DNA of 24,387 nt from WHSY01 sp050700385 (GCA_050700385.1 JBOHGT010000203.1:1-24387), one strand, 5' to 3'; counted from the first letter of the stretch, positions 14,865-22,801 are shown. Made by a program: numbers and translations. The notes: generated by a model not told the origin, from the letters alone.

Positions 14865-15588
14865 GCAGCCGGTCCGGTTGCAGAAGGTGCTCGCGCAGGC
14901 CAGCGTCGCCTCGCGGCGCGCGGCCGAGCAGATGATCGCGGCCGGCCGGGTGAGCGTGGACGGCGTGGTGGTCCGGGAGATGGGGGTGCGGGTGGATCCC
15001 CAGCAGGCCGTGATCCACGTAGACGGCATGCGGCTGGAGCTGCGCTCCGACGTGGTGCACCTGGCGCTGAACAAGCCGCGCGGCGTGCACTCGACCATGT
15101 CCGACGACCGCGGTCGACCCTGCGTCGGGGACTACGTGGCCGGCCGGGCGCAGCGGCTGTTCCACGTCGGGCGGCTCGACGCCGACACCGAGGGCCTGCT
15201 GCTGCTCACCAACGACGGCGAACTCGCGCACCGGCTGATGCACCCGTCCTACCAGGTGCTCAAGACTTACCTGGCCGAGGTGCCCGCACCGGTGCCGCGC
15301 GAGCTCGGGCGGCAGCTACGGGCAGGAGTGGAGCTCGACGACGGCCCGGTGGCGGTGGATTCCTTCCGGCTGCTGCAGGCGTTGCCCGGCAGGGCGCTCG
15401 TCGAGGTGGTGTTGCACGAGGGACGCAAGCACGTGGTGCGCCGGTTGCTCGCCGAGGTCGGGCACCCCGTCGAGCGGCTGGTGCGGACCGCGGTCGGGGA
15501 GCTGCGGCTCGGCGAGCAGCACCCCGGCACCGTCCGGGAACTCTCCCGCGCCGAGGTCGGGTCGCTTTACCGGGCCGTCGGGCTGTAG
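14851..15588 (+). CDS. rluB: 23S rRNA pseudouridine synthase, RluB/RsuA family
   Basis: A 245-residue pseudouridine synthase with an N-terminal S4 RNA-binding domain (residues 9-65) and a catalytic domain with the active-site Asp110 in HVGRLDADTEGLLLLTNDG. The ALNKPRGVHSTMSD segment, and K-T-Y-L-A-E-V, are typical. Relatives have GRNRQVRR or GRNRIVRR near the C-terminus; here it reads GRKHVVRR, a moderate change. The ATG at 14851 lies inside the end of scpB; an ATG at 14839 would add four residues. It is the last gene of the parA-scpAB-rluB run and converges with the ABC permease gene, the stops being 5 bp apart. Target site in 23S rRNA is inferred from the family. Confidence 0.9.
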   Translation: MARSEQPVRLQKVLAQASVASRRAAEQMIAAGRVSVDGVVVREMGVRVDPQQAVIHVDGMRLELRSDVVHLALNKPRGVHSTMSDDRGRPCVGDYVAGRAQRLFHVGRLDADTEGLLLLTNDGELAHRLMHPSYQVLKTYLAEVPAPVPRELGRQLRAGVELDDGPVAVDSFRLLQALPGRALVEVVLHEGRKHVVRRLLAEVGHPVERLVRTAVGELRLGEQHPGTVRELSRAEVGSLYRAVGL

Positions 15589-15593
15589 CGCGC

Positions 15594-16439
15594 TCAGCGG
15601 CTGGCGACGCGGCGGTAGCGGGCCACCGTCAAGGGCATGAACACCGCGATGATCGTGACGCAGCACACCGCGGCGTAGAACACCGGGTTCTCACCCGCCC
15701 AGCCGTCCGGGAGCGGGAAGCCCGGCGGTGCGGCGTTGCCGAACAGGTCGCGGCTCGCCTGGGCGACCGCGCTGACCGGGTTCCACTCGGCCATTACCCG
15801 CAGCACGGACGGCAGGCTGCCGACCGGGACGAAGGCCGAGGAGATGAAGGTGAACGGGAACAGCCAGATCAGCCCCGCGCTCTGCGCCACCTCCACGGTG
15901 CGCGCCAGCAGCCCGACCAGCGCCCCGATCCACGACATCGCGAAGGAGAACAGCAGCAGCAGCCCGAACGCGAGCGCCGCGTCGAGCACGTCGCCGCGGA
16001 TCCGCCAGCCCACGAGCAGGCCGGTGACGCTCATCACCACCAGGGTCAGCGCGCTGACTCCGAGGTCGGCGGTGGTGCGGCCGAGGATGACGGCGAGTCG
16101 GGACATCGGCAGCGAGCGGAACCGGTCGATGATGCCCTTCTGCAGGTCGTTGGCCAGTCCGATCGTGGTGAAGAAGACGTTGAACGCCACCGTCTGGGCG
16201 AAGATGCCAGCGATGAGCCACTCGCGGTAGTCACCACCGCCGAGCATGCCGCCGAAGACGTAGGCGAACAGCAGCACGAACATGATCGGCTGGATCGTGC
16301 TCGAGAGCAACGCGTCGGGGATCCGGCGGATGTTGAGCGCGTTTCGCCAGGTGATGATGCTGCTGTCACGCAGCACCTGCGTCACCGAGGTCATGACGCC
16401 GCCGTTGGAACGAGCGGGAACGAGTGCGTCGGCGGTCAT
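15594..16439 (-). CDS. ABC-2 type transporter permease, DrrB-like
   Basis: A 281-residue membrane protein with six predicted membrane segments, for example P-I-M-F-V-L-L-F-A-Y-V-F-G-G-M-L, I-F-A-Q-T-V-A-F-N-V-F-F-T-T-I-G and G-L-I-W-L-F-P-F-T-F-I-S-S-A-F-V-P. The conserved ABC-2 sequence D-L-Q-K-G-I-I-D-R-F-R-S-L-P-M-S-R is present around residue 100. It forms the exporter pore with the ATPase encoded upstream, whose stop overlaps its ATG by 4 bp. The pair resembles the daunorubicin exporter DrrAB, but the natural substrate (drug, lipid or other) cannot be told. An ATG 15 codons inside (M-T-S-V-T-Q-V-L) is an alternative start. Confidence 0.9.
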   Translation of the reverse strand: MTADALVPARSNGGVMTSVTQVLRDSSIITWRNALNIRRIPDALLSSTIQPIMFVLLFAYVFGGMLGGGDYREWLIAGIFAQTVAFNVFFTTIGLANDLQKGIIDRFRSLPMSRLAVILGRTTADLGVSALTLVVMSVTGLLVGWRIRGDVLDAALAFGLLLLFSFAMSWIGALVGLLARTVEVAQSAGLIWLFPFTFISSAFVPVGSLPSVLRVMAEWNPVSAVAQASRDLFGNAAPPGFPLPDGWAGENPVFYAAVCCVTIIAVFMPLTVARYRRVASR

Positions 16440-17419
16440 GCCGGGGCTCCTTGGGTGGTGGTGACCGCCGGGTCCTCCTCGGCGACGTGCCCGGTGAGGG
16501 CGAGGAAGACGTCGTCCAGCGTGGGGCGGTGCAGGCCGACGTCCACCACCGCGATGCTCTCCAGGTCCAGTTGGCGCAGCGTCTCCACCAGCGACTTCGC
16601 CCCGCCGTCGACGACGATATCGACACGCCGGGCCGGCTCGTCGACCGTCGGTTCACCGACGCCGATCCCGGCGAGGATCCGCGCGGCGTCGGCAAGGTGG
16701 ATCGGGTCCTCGAGCACGAGCTCGAGCCGCTCGCCGCCGACCTGGGCCTTGAGCTCGTCGGAGCTGCCGCGGGCGATCACCCGCCCGTGGTCGAGCACCG
16801 CGATGGTGTCGGCCAGCCGGTCGGCCTCCTCGAGGTACTGCGTGGTGAGCAGCACGCTCGCTCCGTCGGTGACGAGCTCGCCGATCACCTCCCAAGCGTC
16901 CATCCGGCCCCGCGGGTCCAGCCCCGTGGTGGGCTCGTCGAGGAACACGACCGGCGGTGCGGCGACCAGCGCGCCGGCGAGGTCCAGGCGACGGCGCATC
17001 CCTCCGGAGTAGCCCTTGGCAGGCCGCTCGGCCGCCTCTTCGAGGCGGAACCGGGCCAGCAGCTGGCGGGCTCTCGCCCGGGCGTCGCGCCGCGACATCC
17101 CGTAGAGCAGCGCGACCATGACGAGGTTCTCGAACCCGGTGAGCTGCTCGTCGACGGCCGCGAACTGGCCGGACAGCCCGATCCGACGTCGTACCCCGTC
17201 CGGGTCGGCGAGGACATCCACGCCGGCGACGGTGGCGCGACCGGAGTCGGGCCGCAGCAGCGTGGACAGGATGCGCACGCAGGTCGTCTTGCCGGCACCG
17301 TTCGGGCCGAGCAGCGCCAGCACGGTGCCGGTCGGGATCTGCAGGTCGATGCCGTCGAGCGCGCGAGTGGACCCGAAGGTCTTCACCAGCCCTCCGGCCT
17401 CGATCGCGAGTGGGGGCAT
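16436..17419 (-). CDS. ABC transporter ATP-binding protein, DrrA-like
   Basis: A 327-residue ATPase of the DrrA (daunorubicin resistance) group. Walker A GPNGAGKT is at residues 38-45, the Q-loop is in G-L-S-G-Q-F-A-A-V-D-E, the signature is YSGGMRRRLDLA, Walker B is VVFLDEPTTGLD and the H-loop region reads L-L-T-T-Q-Y-L-E-E-A-D, with Gln where many ATPases have His, as is usual in this group. A C-terminal DrrA-type domain (from about residue 225) ends the protein. The ATG at 17419 is chosen because GGGAGAAGG stands just upstream and the length matches DrrA (about 330). It is the first gene of a two-gene operon with the permease. Confidence 0.91.
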   Translation of the reverse strand: MPPLAIEAGGLVKTFGSTRALDGIDLQIPTGTVLALLGPNGAGKTTCVRILSTLLRPDSGRATVAGVDVLADPDGVRRRIGLSGQFAAVDEQLTGFENLVMVALLYGMSRRDARARARQLLARFRLEEAAERPAKGYSGGMRRRLDLAGALVAAPPVVFLDEPTTGLDPRGRMDAWEVIGELVTDGASVLLTTQYLEEADRLADTIAVLDHGRVIARGSSDELKAQVGGERLELVLEDPIHLADAARILAGIGVGEPTVDEPARRVDIVVDGGAKSLVETLRQLDLESIAVVDVGLHRPTLDDVFLALTGHVAEEDPAVTTTQGAPA

Positions 17420-17462
17420 GCCTTCTCCCTGGACGAGTGTGTGAGCGGATCTCCCAGCCACG

Positions 17463-17468
17463 ACGGTA
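17463..17468 (-). promoter_or_regulatory. possible -10 box of the ABC exporter operon
   Basis: On the minus strand TACCGT (17468 to 17463) fits TANNNT and would give a leader of about 37 nt before the ATG at 17419. No good -35 is seen. The 84 bp between this gene and the antiporter gene hold nothing else that I can recognise. Confidence 0.3.
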
Positions 17469-17503
17469 TCCGCGGGCACCGACGAAACGCGCGGGGATTT
17501 CGC

Positions 17504-18730
17504 TCAGGGCGAGCCGGACGGGGTGCCCGACGTCACCGTCGGCCCCGTGGCCGGGCCGCGACGGGTCCAGCCACGCGGCGCCGTCCACCGCATGACGGGC
17601 TCGACCGCGCGGGCTGCGACCGGCCCGAGGATCGCCATGAGCAGCACGTAGGCGGTGGCCAGCGGGGCCAGCGCCGGATCGACCGCGCCGGAGGTGACCG
17701 CGAGCCCGGCGATGACGATGGAGAACTCGCCGCGGGCGACCAGCGCCGCACCGGCCCGGAAACGGCCCACCCTGCCGATGCCCTGGGCGCGCGCGGCCCA
17801 CCAGCCAGTCCCGATCTTGGTGATGGTGGTCACGACGGCCAGCGCGACGGCGACCCCGAGCAGCGGGGGGATCATGCGCGGGTCGGTATTGAGCCCGAAG
17901 ACGACGAAGAACATCGCCGCGAAAAGGTCTCGCAGCGGTTCCAGGAGCTTCGCCGCGTTCTCCGCGGTGGAGCCGGAGATCGCGATGCCGAGCAGGAAGG
18001 CCCCGACTGCAGCGGAGACGCCCAGCTCGGCGGCGATGCCCGCGACCAGCAGTGCGGCACCGAGCACCCGGAGCAGGAACACCTCGGGGACCGGGGAGTC
18101 GACGATCGCCGAGACGATCCGGCCGTAGCGCAGCGCGACGACCAGCACGACGGTGATCGCAGCGAGGGCGATGCCGACCGCGGAGAGCCCGCCGAGCAGC
18201 CCCACGCCGACCAGCAGCGTGGTGAGGATCGGCAGGTACACCGCCATGGCCAGGTCCTCCATGACCAGGACAGACAGCACCACGGGGGTCTCCCGGTTGC
18301 CCAGCCGCCCCAGGTCGCTGAGTACCTTCGCGACGATGCCGGAGGAGGACACCCAGGTGACCCCGGCCATCACAAGCGCGGCAACCGGCCCCCAGCCCAG
18401 CAACAACGCCACCACCGCGCCGGGTGCCGCGTTGAGCACCGCGTCGACGATCCCGGCCAGCCACGACCGGCGCAGCCCGGTGATGAGCTCGCTCGCCGAG
18501 TACTCCAGGCCGAGCAGCAGCAGGAGCAGCACGACGCCGATCTCCGAGGAGATCGTGGTGAACTCCTCGATGCCCTCGAGCGGGACCAGACCCCCCTGCC
18601 CGAAGGCCAGCCCACCGAGCAGGTAGAGCGGGATCGGCGAGATCCCGATCCGGCGGGCCAGCCTGCCCAGCACCCCGAGCCCGAAGAAGATCGCACCGAG
18701 CTGCGCCAGCGCCAGCCCCGTCGCATGCAT
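17504..18730 (-). CDS. CPA2 family monovalent cation:proton antiporter (KhtU-like)
   Basis: A 408-residue integral membrane protein with about 12 membrane helices and the Na+/H+ exchanger fold of the CPA2 (Kef/KhtU) family. Recognisable pieces are F-F-G-L-G-V-L-G-R-L-A near the start, G-V-V-L-L-L-L-L-L-G-L-E-Y-S in helix 3, S-S-S-G-I-V-A-K-V-L and V-M-E-D-L-A-M-A-V-Y in the ion-binding region, and V-A-R-G-E-F-S-I-V-I-A-G. It lacks the C-terminal TrkA-N/RCK domain of KefB and KefC; the regulatory domain is supplied by the separate gene 24 bp upstream. The last 25 residues are a Pro/Thr/Ser-rich tail. Likely K+ efflux in exchange for protons; ion choice is inferred. Confidence 0.9.
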   Translation of the reverse strand: MHATGLALAQLGAIFFGLGVLGRLARRIGISPIPLYLLGGLAFGQGGLVPLEGIEEFTTISSEIGVVLLLLLLGLEYSASELITGLRRSWLAGIVDAVLNAAPGAVVALLLGWGPVAALVMAGVTWVSSSGIVAKVLSDLGRLGNRETPVVLSVLVMEDLAMAVYLPILTTLLVGVGLLGGLSAVGIALAAITVVLVVALRYGRIVSAIVDSPVPEVFLLRVLGAALLVAGIAAELGVSAAVGAFLLGIAISGSTAENAAKLLEPLRDLFAAMFFVVFGLNTDPRMIPPLLGVAVALAVVTTITKIGTGWWAARAQGIGRVGRFRAGAALVARGEFSIVIAGLAVTSGAVDPALAPLATAYVLLMAILGPVAARAVEPVMRWTAPRGWTRRGPATGPTVTSGTPSGSP

Positions 18731-18754
18731 CCCTGCGCCCTCCCGCCCCGGCGG

Positions 18755-19237
18755 TCAACCCTGCTCGAGGATCTGGGTGGCCTGCTGGAGGCCGTCGATG
18801 GTGCCCACCATCACGATGAGGTCGCCCTCGAGGAAGCCGAAGTCGGGTCGGGGTGAGGGCGTCACCACGCCCTGCCGCACCACCGCTACCACGGAGACGC
18901 CGGTACGCGTGCGCATCGCGGTATCCCCGAGGCTCCGCCCGTCATAGGGCGAGTTCGGCGAGATCGGCACCTGGATCGTGGTGATGCCCTCCAGCGCGCG
19001 CTGTTCCTCGGCGAGTTGGCTGACCAGCTGCGGCGCTCCGAGCAGGCTCGCCAGGGTGTTGCTCTCCTCGCCGGTCAGCGGGATCGACGCGGCAATCGTG
19101 TCCGGATCGTCGGCGTCGGACAGGATGAGCTCCACATGGCCGTCCCGGTGTGCGATCACACCGATCCGCTGCCCGGAGCGGGCGGAGAAGTCCTCCCGGG
19201 TGCCGATCCCCGGCAACGGCGTCACCTGAACATTCAC
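18755..19237 (-). CDS. TrkA-C (RCK_C) domain regulatory subunit (KhtT-like)
   Basis: A 160-residue soluble protein. The N-terminal 70 residues match the KhtT/YhaT type (L-P-G-I-G-T-R-E-D-F, G-Q-R-I-G-V-I-A-H-R-D-G). Residues about 85-158 form a TrkA-C domain (S-P-Y-D-G-R-S-L-G-D, V-V-A-V-V-R-Q-G, F-L-E-G-D-L-I-V-M-V-G), a small ligand-binding module that gates cation transporters, binding cyclic di-AMP in several known cases. With the antiporter gene 24 bp downstream it forms a KhtTU-like pair. The GTG at 19237 gives the family start V-N-V-Q-V-T-P-L-P-G-I-G and has a TACGGT box 6 nt upstream, suggesting a leaderless transcript. Confidence 0.9.
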   Translation of the reverse strand: MNVQVTPLPGIGTREDFSARSGQRIGVIAHRDGHVELILSDADDPDTIAASIPLTGEESNTLASLLGAPQLVSQLAEEQRALEGITTIQVPISPNSPYDGRSLGDTAMRTRTGVSVVAVVRQGVVTPSPRPDFGFLEGDLIVMVGTIDGLQQATQILEQG

Positions 19238-19243
19238 GCTCGC

Positions 19244-19249
19244 ACCGTA
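19244..19249 (-). promoter_or_regulatory. -10 box for a probable leaderless khtT-like transcript
   Basis: On the minus strand TACGGT (19249 to 19244) is followed by GCGAGC and then the GTG start, so transcription would begin at the start codon. The -35 region falls inside the palindrome at 19258-19297, which could therefore influence this promoter. On the plus strand the same place reads TATAGC (19248-19253), a weaker candidate -10 toward cmk. Confidence 0.45.
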
Positions 19250-19257
19250 TAGCGGTC

Positions 19258-19297
19258 GTGAGTGCTTACCGGTGCTGGAGCACTGGTCAGCACCCAC
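19258..19297. repeat. imperfect palindrome, copy 2
   Basis: Two 19-nt arms (19258-19276 and 19279-19297) pair with one G-U wobble and two mismatches around a tiny loop. The left side, with its flank, reads TCGTGAGTGCTTACCGGT and resembles the left arm of the palindrome at 12340-12389. It lies in the 75-bp region between the divergent khtT-like and cmk genes and ends 15 bp before the cmk ATG, so it may be transcribed in the cmk leader. Confidence 0.65.
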
Positions 19298-19312
19298 AGG
19301 CAGAATGGCTGG

Positions 19313-20005
19313 ATGCAGTTGCGGGGCGTGGTTGCGCTGGACGGACCGTCCGGGACCGGGAAGTCCACGGTGGCCCGGCAACTCGCGTCTGCCCTTGGTG
19401 CGCGCTACCTGGACACCGGCGCGATGTACCGCGCGGCCGCGCTCGGCGTGTTGCGGGCCGGGGCGGACCCCGAGGATCCACGAGCGGTGTGCCGGGTCGT
19501 CGAGCGGCTATGCATCGAGGTGGGCACCGACCCTGCCACGCCGACCGTGCTGCTCGACGGTGCCGACGTCGCCGCCGAGATCCGCGGTGCGGCCGTGACT
19601 GCGGCGGTCAGCCCGGTGTCTGCAGTGCCCGAGGTCCGCACCCAGCTGGTGGCGCGGCAGCGGGAGATCATCGCGGCCGGCGACGGAATCGTCGTGGAGG
19701 GCCGCGACATCGGCACCGCCGTCGCGCCCGACGCGCCGCTCAAGGTGTTCCTCACCGCAGCTGCGGGCGCGCGGGTGCAGCGCAGGGCCGCGCAGGAGGG
19801 CACCGCGGACACCGACACAGTGCGCCGCTCGGTGGAGCGGCGCGACCGGCTGGACTCCACCCGGGTGGCCTCGCCGCTGCGGCCTGCTCCGGACGCTGTC
19901 GAGCTCGACACCACCGAGCTCGACCCGGCGGCCGTGCTCGATGAGCTGCGCGAGCTGGTCTACCGTCGTGGGCTGCTGGGTGTCGCGGAGCGGGGCCGGA
20001 CATGA
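19313..20005 (+). CDS. cmk: cytidylate kinase
   Basis: A 230-residue (d)CMP kinase, which phosphorylates CMP and dCMP with ATP. The P-loop GPSGTGKST is at residues 11-19; ARYLDTGAMYRAAAL and the VEGRDIGTAVAPDAPLKVFLTA region (residues about 125-146) bind nucleotide; R-R-D-R-L-D-S-T-R is the lid and substrate segment. Length equals that of M. tuberculosis Cmk. The ATG at 19313 has no strong ribosome binding site; CAGAAT 6 nt upstream is a poor -10 box. In mycobacteria cmk follows rluB directly, while here four minus-strand genes intervene. The stop overlaps the next ATG by 4 bp. Confidence 0.95.
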   Translation: MQLRGVVALDGPSGTGKSTVARQLASALGARYLDTGAMYRAAALGVLRAGADPEDPRAVCRVVERLCIEVGTDPATPTVLLDGADVAAEIRGAAVTAAVSPVSAVPEVRTQLVARQREIIAAGDGIVVEGRDIGTAVAPDAPLKVFLTAAAGARVQRRAAQEGTADTDTVRRSVERRDRLDSTRVASPLRPAPDAVELDTTELDPAAVLDELRELVYRRGLLGVAERGRT

Positions 20006-20655
20006 GCGCCGCGGCGCCCGAGCTGCCGGAGCGGGCGTGGCCGTCGCTGCACGACGCCGCGCGGCTGGGCGCGAGGTGTCTCGGCGCCGGGGCGTTCAGG
20101 TTGCACGTGCACGGCCGGGCGCGCATCCCGCGGTCCGGGCCGGTGGTCGTGGTGGCCAACCACAGCGCCATGATCGACGGTCCACTGCTGTTCGGGCTGC
20201 TGGGCCGCCGGACGGTGTTCCTGATCAAGCACGACATGTTCCACGGTCCGGTGGGCTGGTTTCTGTGGCGGATCGGGCAGCTGGCCGTCCGGCGCGGTGA
20301 ACCGGACCGCGCACCGCTGCTCGCCGCTGTCCGGGTGCTGCGCGGCGGCGGGGTGATCGGGGTCTTTCCCGAGGGAACCCGTGGTGAGGGCGACGTGGCC
20401 AGCGCGCACCACGGCGCGGCCTGGCTGGCGAGGTCCTCGGGTGCGGTGCTGCTGCCGGTGGTCTGCCGCGGCACCCGCAGGCCGGCCGGCGGCTGGCGCC
20501 GGTTCTGGCCGCGGGTCGACGTGCTGGTCGGCGAGCCGTTCGACGCGCCGACCGGAAAGGGCAGGGCCGCGCTGACCGCGGCGACCGACCAGGTGCAGGC
20601 CCGGCTGTGCGCGCTGGTCGACGAGCTGGATTCCCGGCGAGGGGTGACGCGGTGA
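20002..20655 (+). CDS. PlsC-type 1-acylglycerol-3-phosphate acyltransferase
   Basis: A 217-residue acyltransferase of the PlsC/LPLAT family, with the catalytic motif NHSAMID (NHxxxxD type) near residue 53 and the substrate-binding FPEGTRGEG near residue 121. It should transfer an acyl group to lysophosphatidic acid at the membrane, although such paralogues can act on other lysolipids. It has no clear membrane helix, only hydrophobic patches. The ATG overlaps the cmk stop and the GTG of der overlaps its own stop, so cmk, this gene and der form one translation-coupled operon, a common actinobacterial order. Confidence 0.9.
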   Translation: MSAAAPELPERAWPSLHDAARLGARCLGAGAFRLHVHGRARIPRSGPVVVVANHSAMIDGPLLFGLLGRRTVFLIKHDMFHGPVGWFLWRIGQLAVRRGEPDRAPLLAAVRVLRGGGVIGVFPEGTRGEGDVASAHHGAAWLARSSGAVLLPVVCRGTRRPAGGWRRFWPRVDVLVGEPFDAPTGKGRAALTAATDQVQARLCALVDELDSRRGVTR

Positions 20656-22046
20656 ACGCGCAGGACGGGACCTGGTCCGACGAAGCGGAGTGGGCCGCGC
20701 TGGACGTCACGGCCGACGCCGAGGTGGTGCCCGAGCAACCGGTGCTGGCGGTGGTCGGGCGGCCCAACGTCGGCAAGTCGACGCTGGTGAACCGGATCCT
20801 GGGCCGCCGGGAGGCGGTCGTGCAGGACGTTCCCGGGGTGACGCGGGACCGGGTGGCCTACGACGCGCTGTGGAACGGCCGGCGGTTCACCGTCGTGGAC
20901 ACCGGCGGGTGGGAGCCCGATGCGCGGGGCCTGCGGGCAGCGGTGACCGCGCAGGCCGAGCTGGCGATACGCACCGCCGATGCTGTGCTGCTCGTGGTCG
21001 ACGGAGTGGTCGGCGCGACGGCCGCCGAGCAGGCCGTCGCCCGGCTGCTGCGGCGCTCGCCGACGCCGGTGCTGCTCGCCGCGACCAAGGTCGACGACGA
21101 GCGTGCCGAGGCCGACACCGCCGCGTTGTGGTCCCTCGGGCTGGGGGAGCCGCACCCGGTGAGCGGGCTGCACGGCCGCGGCACGGGTGATCTGCTCGAC
21201 GCGATCCTCGCGGCGCTCCCGGAGACGCCGCGGGACCTGCCCGGCAGGGGTGGTGGTCCGCGCCGGGTGGCGCTGGTGGGCAAGCCCAACGTCGGCAAGT
21301 CCAGCCTGCTCAACCGGCTGGTGGGAGAGCAGCGTGCGGTGGTGCACGAGGTGCCCGGCACCACCGTCGACCCCGTCGACTCGCTGGTCGAGCTGGACGG
21401 CGAGGTCTGGCGGTTCGTCGACACCGCCGGGTTGCGCAAGCGGGTGAACACCGCCGCCGGCGCGGAGTACTACGCCTCGCTACGCACCCGCGGCGCGATC
21501 GAGGCGGCCGAGGTGGCGATCGTGCTCATCGACGCGAGCGAGCCCATCAGCGAGCAGGACCAGCGGGTGATCACGTCCGTGGTGGAGGCCGGCCGGGCGC
21601 TGGTGCTGGCGTTCAACAAGTGGGACCTCGTCGACGCCGACCGCCGATACCAGCTGCCCCGGGAACTCGAGCGCGACCTGGTGCGGGTGCCCTGGGCCGA
21701 GCGGATCAACGTCTCGGCGCTGACGGGCCGCGCGGTACGCAAGCTCGCACCCGCGCTGCGCACGGCGCTTGAGTCGTGGGACCGCCGCATCCCCACCGGG
21801 CAGCTCAACGCCTGGCTGTCCGAGGTGATCACCGCGACACCGCCGCCGGTGCGCGGCGGGCGCCAGCCCAAGGTGCTCTTCACCACCCAGGCCGGGGTGC
21901 GGCCACCGACCGTCGTGCTGTTCACCACCGCCTTCCTGGAGGCCGGCTACCGCCGCTTCCTGGAACGGCGGCTGCGGGAGACCTTCGGGTTCCTGGGCAG
22001 CCCGGTGCGCATCTCGGTGCGGGTCCGCGAGCGCAAGTCCCGGTAG
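20652..22046 (+). CDS. der: ribosome biogenesis GTPase Der (EngA)
   Basis: A 464-residue protein with two tandem GTPase domains and a C-terminal KH-like domain, needed for assembly of the 50S subunit. G1 motifs are GRPNVGKS (residues 36-43) and GKPNVGKS (210-217); G3 motifs are DTGGW and DTAGL; the second G4 is NKWD (322-325). The first G4 reads TKVD (Thr145 instead of Asn), a tolerated but less common variant. The N-terminal 25 residues are an acidic extension as in other actinobacteria. The C-terminal part (F-T-T-Q-A-G-V-R-P-P-T-V-V-L-F-T) is the KH-like domain. The GTG start overlaps the acyltransferase stop. Confidence 0.95.
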   Translation: MNAQDGTWSDEAEWAALDVTADAEVVPEQPVLAVVGRPNVGKSTLVNRILGRREAVVQDVPGVTRDRVAYDALWNGRRFTVVDTGGWEPDARGLRAAVTAQAELAIRTADAVLLVVDGVVGATAAEQAVARLLRRSPTPVLLAATKVDDERAEADTAALWSLGLGEPHPVSGLHGRGTGDLLDAILAALPETPRDLPGRGGGPRRVALVGKPNVGKSSLLNRLVGEQRAVVHEVPGTTVDPVDSLVELDGEVWRFVDTAGLRKRVNTAAGAEYYASLRTRGAIEAAEVAIVLIDASEPISEQDQRVITSVVEAGRALVLAFNKWDLVDADRRYQLPRELERDLVRVPWAERINVSALTGRAVRKLAPALRTALESWDRRIPTGQLNAWLSEVITATPPPVRGGRQPKVLFTTQAGVRPPTVVLFTTAFLEAGYRRFLERRLRETFGFLGSPVRISVRVRERKSR

Positions 22047-22174
22047 CTTGCAGCCCGGCAGTGTGGGTCCGGTGTGTGGACGTGGCGGAGAGGTGCGTCA
22101 CCACCGTGGGACCGGGGGCGTCCCGGGGAGGCAGGGTGGACACATCGACTGGTGACCCGATCGAAGGAGACGGT

Positions 22175-22798
22175 GTGAGCGCGACCATCGAGGTGTTCTC
22201 CGACTACGTGTGCCCGTTCTGCTACCTCGCGGAGCAGCCGCTGGCGGATGCGGTGGAGGGCCGGGACATCGACATCGCGTGGCGACCCTTCGAGCTGCGG
22301 CCCGAACCCACCCCGACGCTGCGACCCGAGGGCGACTACCTGCAGTCCACGTGGCAGCAGGTGGTCTACCCGATGGCCGAGCGGATGGGCGTGCCGATCG
22401 TGCTGCCCGAGGTGTCGCCGCAACCCTACAGCCGGTTGGCGTTCGAGGGCTTCCAGTACGCGGTTTTGCACGGCAACGCGCAGCGGTACACCGAGCGGAT
22501 GTTCCGCGCCTTCTTCGTCGAGCAACGCGACATCGGCCGGCCCGAGGTCCTGGCCGACCTCGCCCGTCAGCTCGGGCTGGACGCCGCCGAGTTCCGCGCC
22601 GCGCTGGAATCCGGTCGCTACGCCGACGACCACCAGCGGGCGCTGCTGTATGCCAAGCAGCAGGACGTCACGGTGGTACCCACCTTCGTCATCGATGACC
22701 GGCGCCTGGAGGGGATGCCGTCGGCCGAAGGACTGCACCGCCTGCTCGACGGCCCCCCGCCCGGTAGCCGTTCGCAGCCGGCGGCAGGGCTACGCTAG
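22175..22798 (+). CDS. DsbA family oxidoreductase (FrnE-like)
   Basis: A 207-residue thioredoxin-fold protein with the redox motif CPFC (residues 13-16) right after the first strand (I-E-V-F-S-D-Y-V), a helical insertion (about 60-150), and the cis-proline loop V-V-P-T-F-V-I-D near residue 170. It has no signal peptide, so it acts in the cytoplasm, as FrnE-type and 2-hydroxychromene-2-carboxylate isomerase-related proteins do. The substrate is unknown. The GTG at 22175 has AAGGAG 5 nt upstream. It lies 128 bp after der, so it may have its own promoter, which I could not identify. The stop codon overlaps a likely -10 box of the tRNA gene. Confidence 0.9.
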   Translation: MSATIEVFSDYVCPFCYLAEQPLADAVEGRDIDIAWRPFELRPEPTPTLRPEGDYLQSTWQQVVYPMAERMGVPIVLPEVSPQPYSRLAFEGFQYAVLHGNAQRYTERMFRAFFVEQRDIGRPEVLADLARQLGLDAAEFRAALESGRYADDHQRALLYAKQQDVTVVPTFVIDDRRLEGMPSAEGLHRLLDGPPPGSRSQPAAGLR

Positions 22799-22801
22799 GC
22801 T
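22796..22801 (+). promoter_or_regulatory. possible -10 box of the tRNA-Pro gene
   Basis: TAGGCT (22796-22801) is identical to the -10 box proposed for parA and lies 26 nt before the tRNA. TTCGCA (22771-22776) is a weak -35 at 19 nt. The overlap with the stop codon of the upstream gene does not exclude a promoter. Confidence 0.35.

Noticed and set aside
16424..18856. An 810-residue plus-strand reading frame opposite the ABC exporter and antiporter genes
   Set aside because: It is the antisense of three clear genes. Long Arg/Gly/Asp/Gln-rich open frames are normal opposite GC-biased codons.
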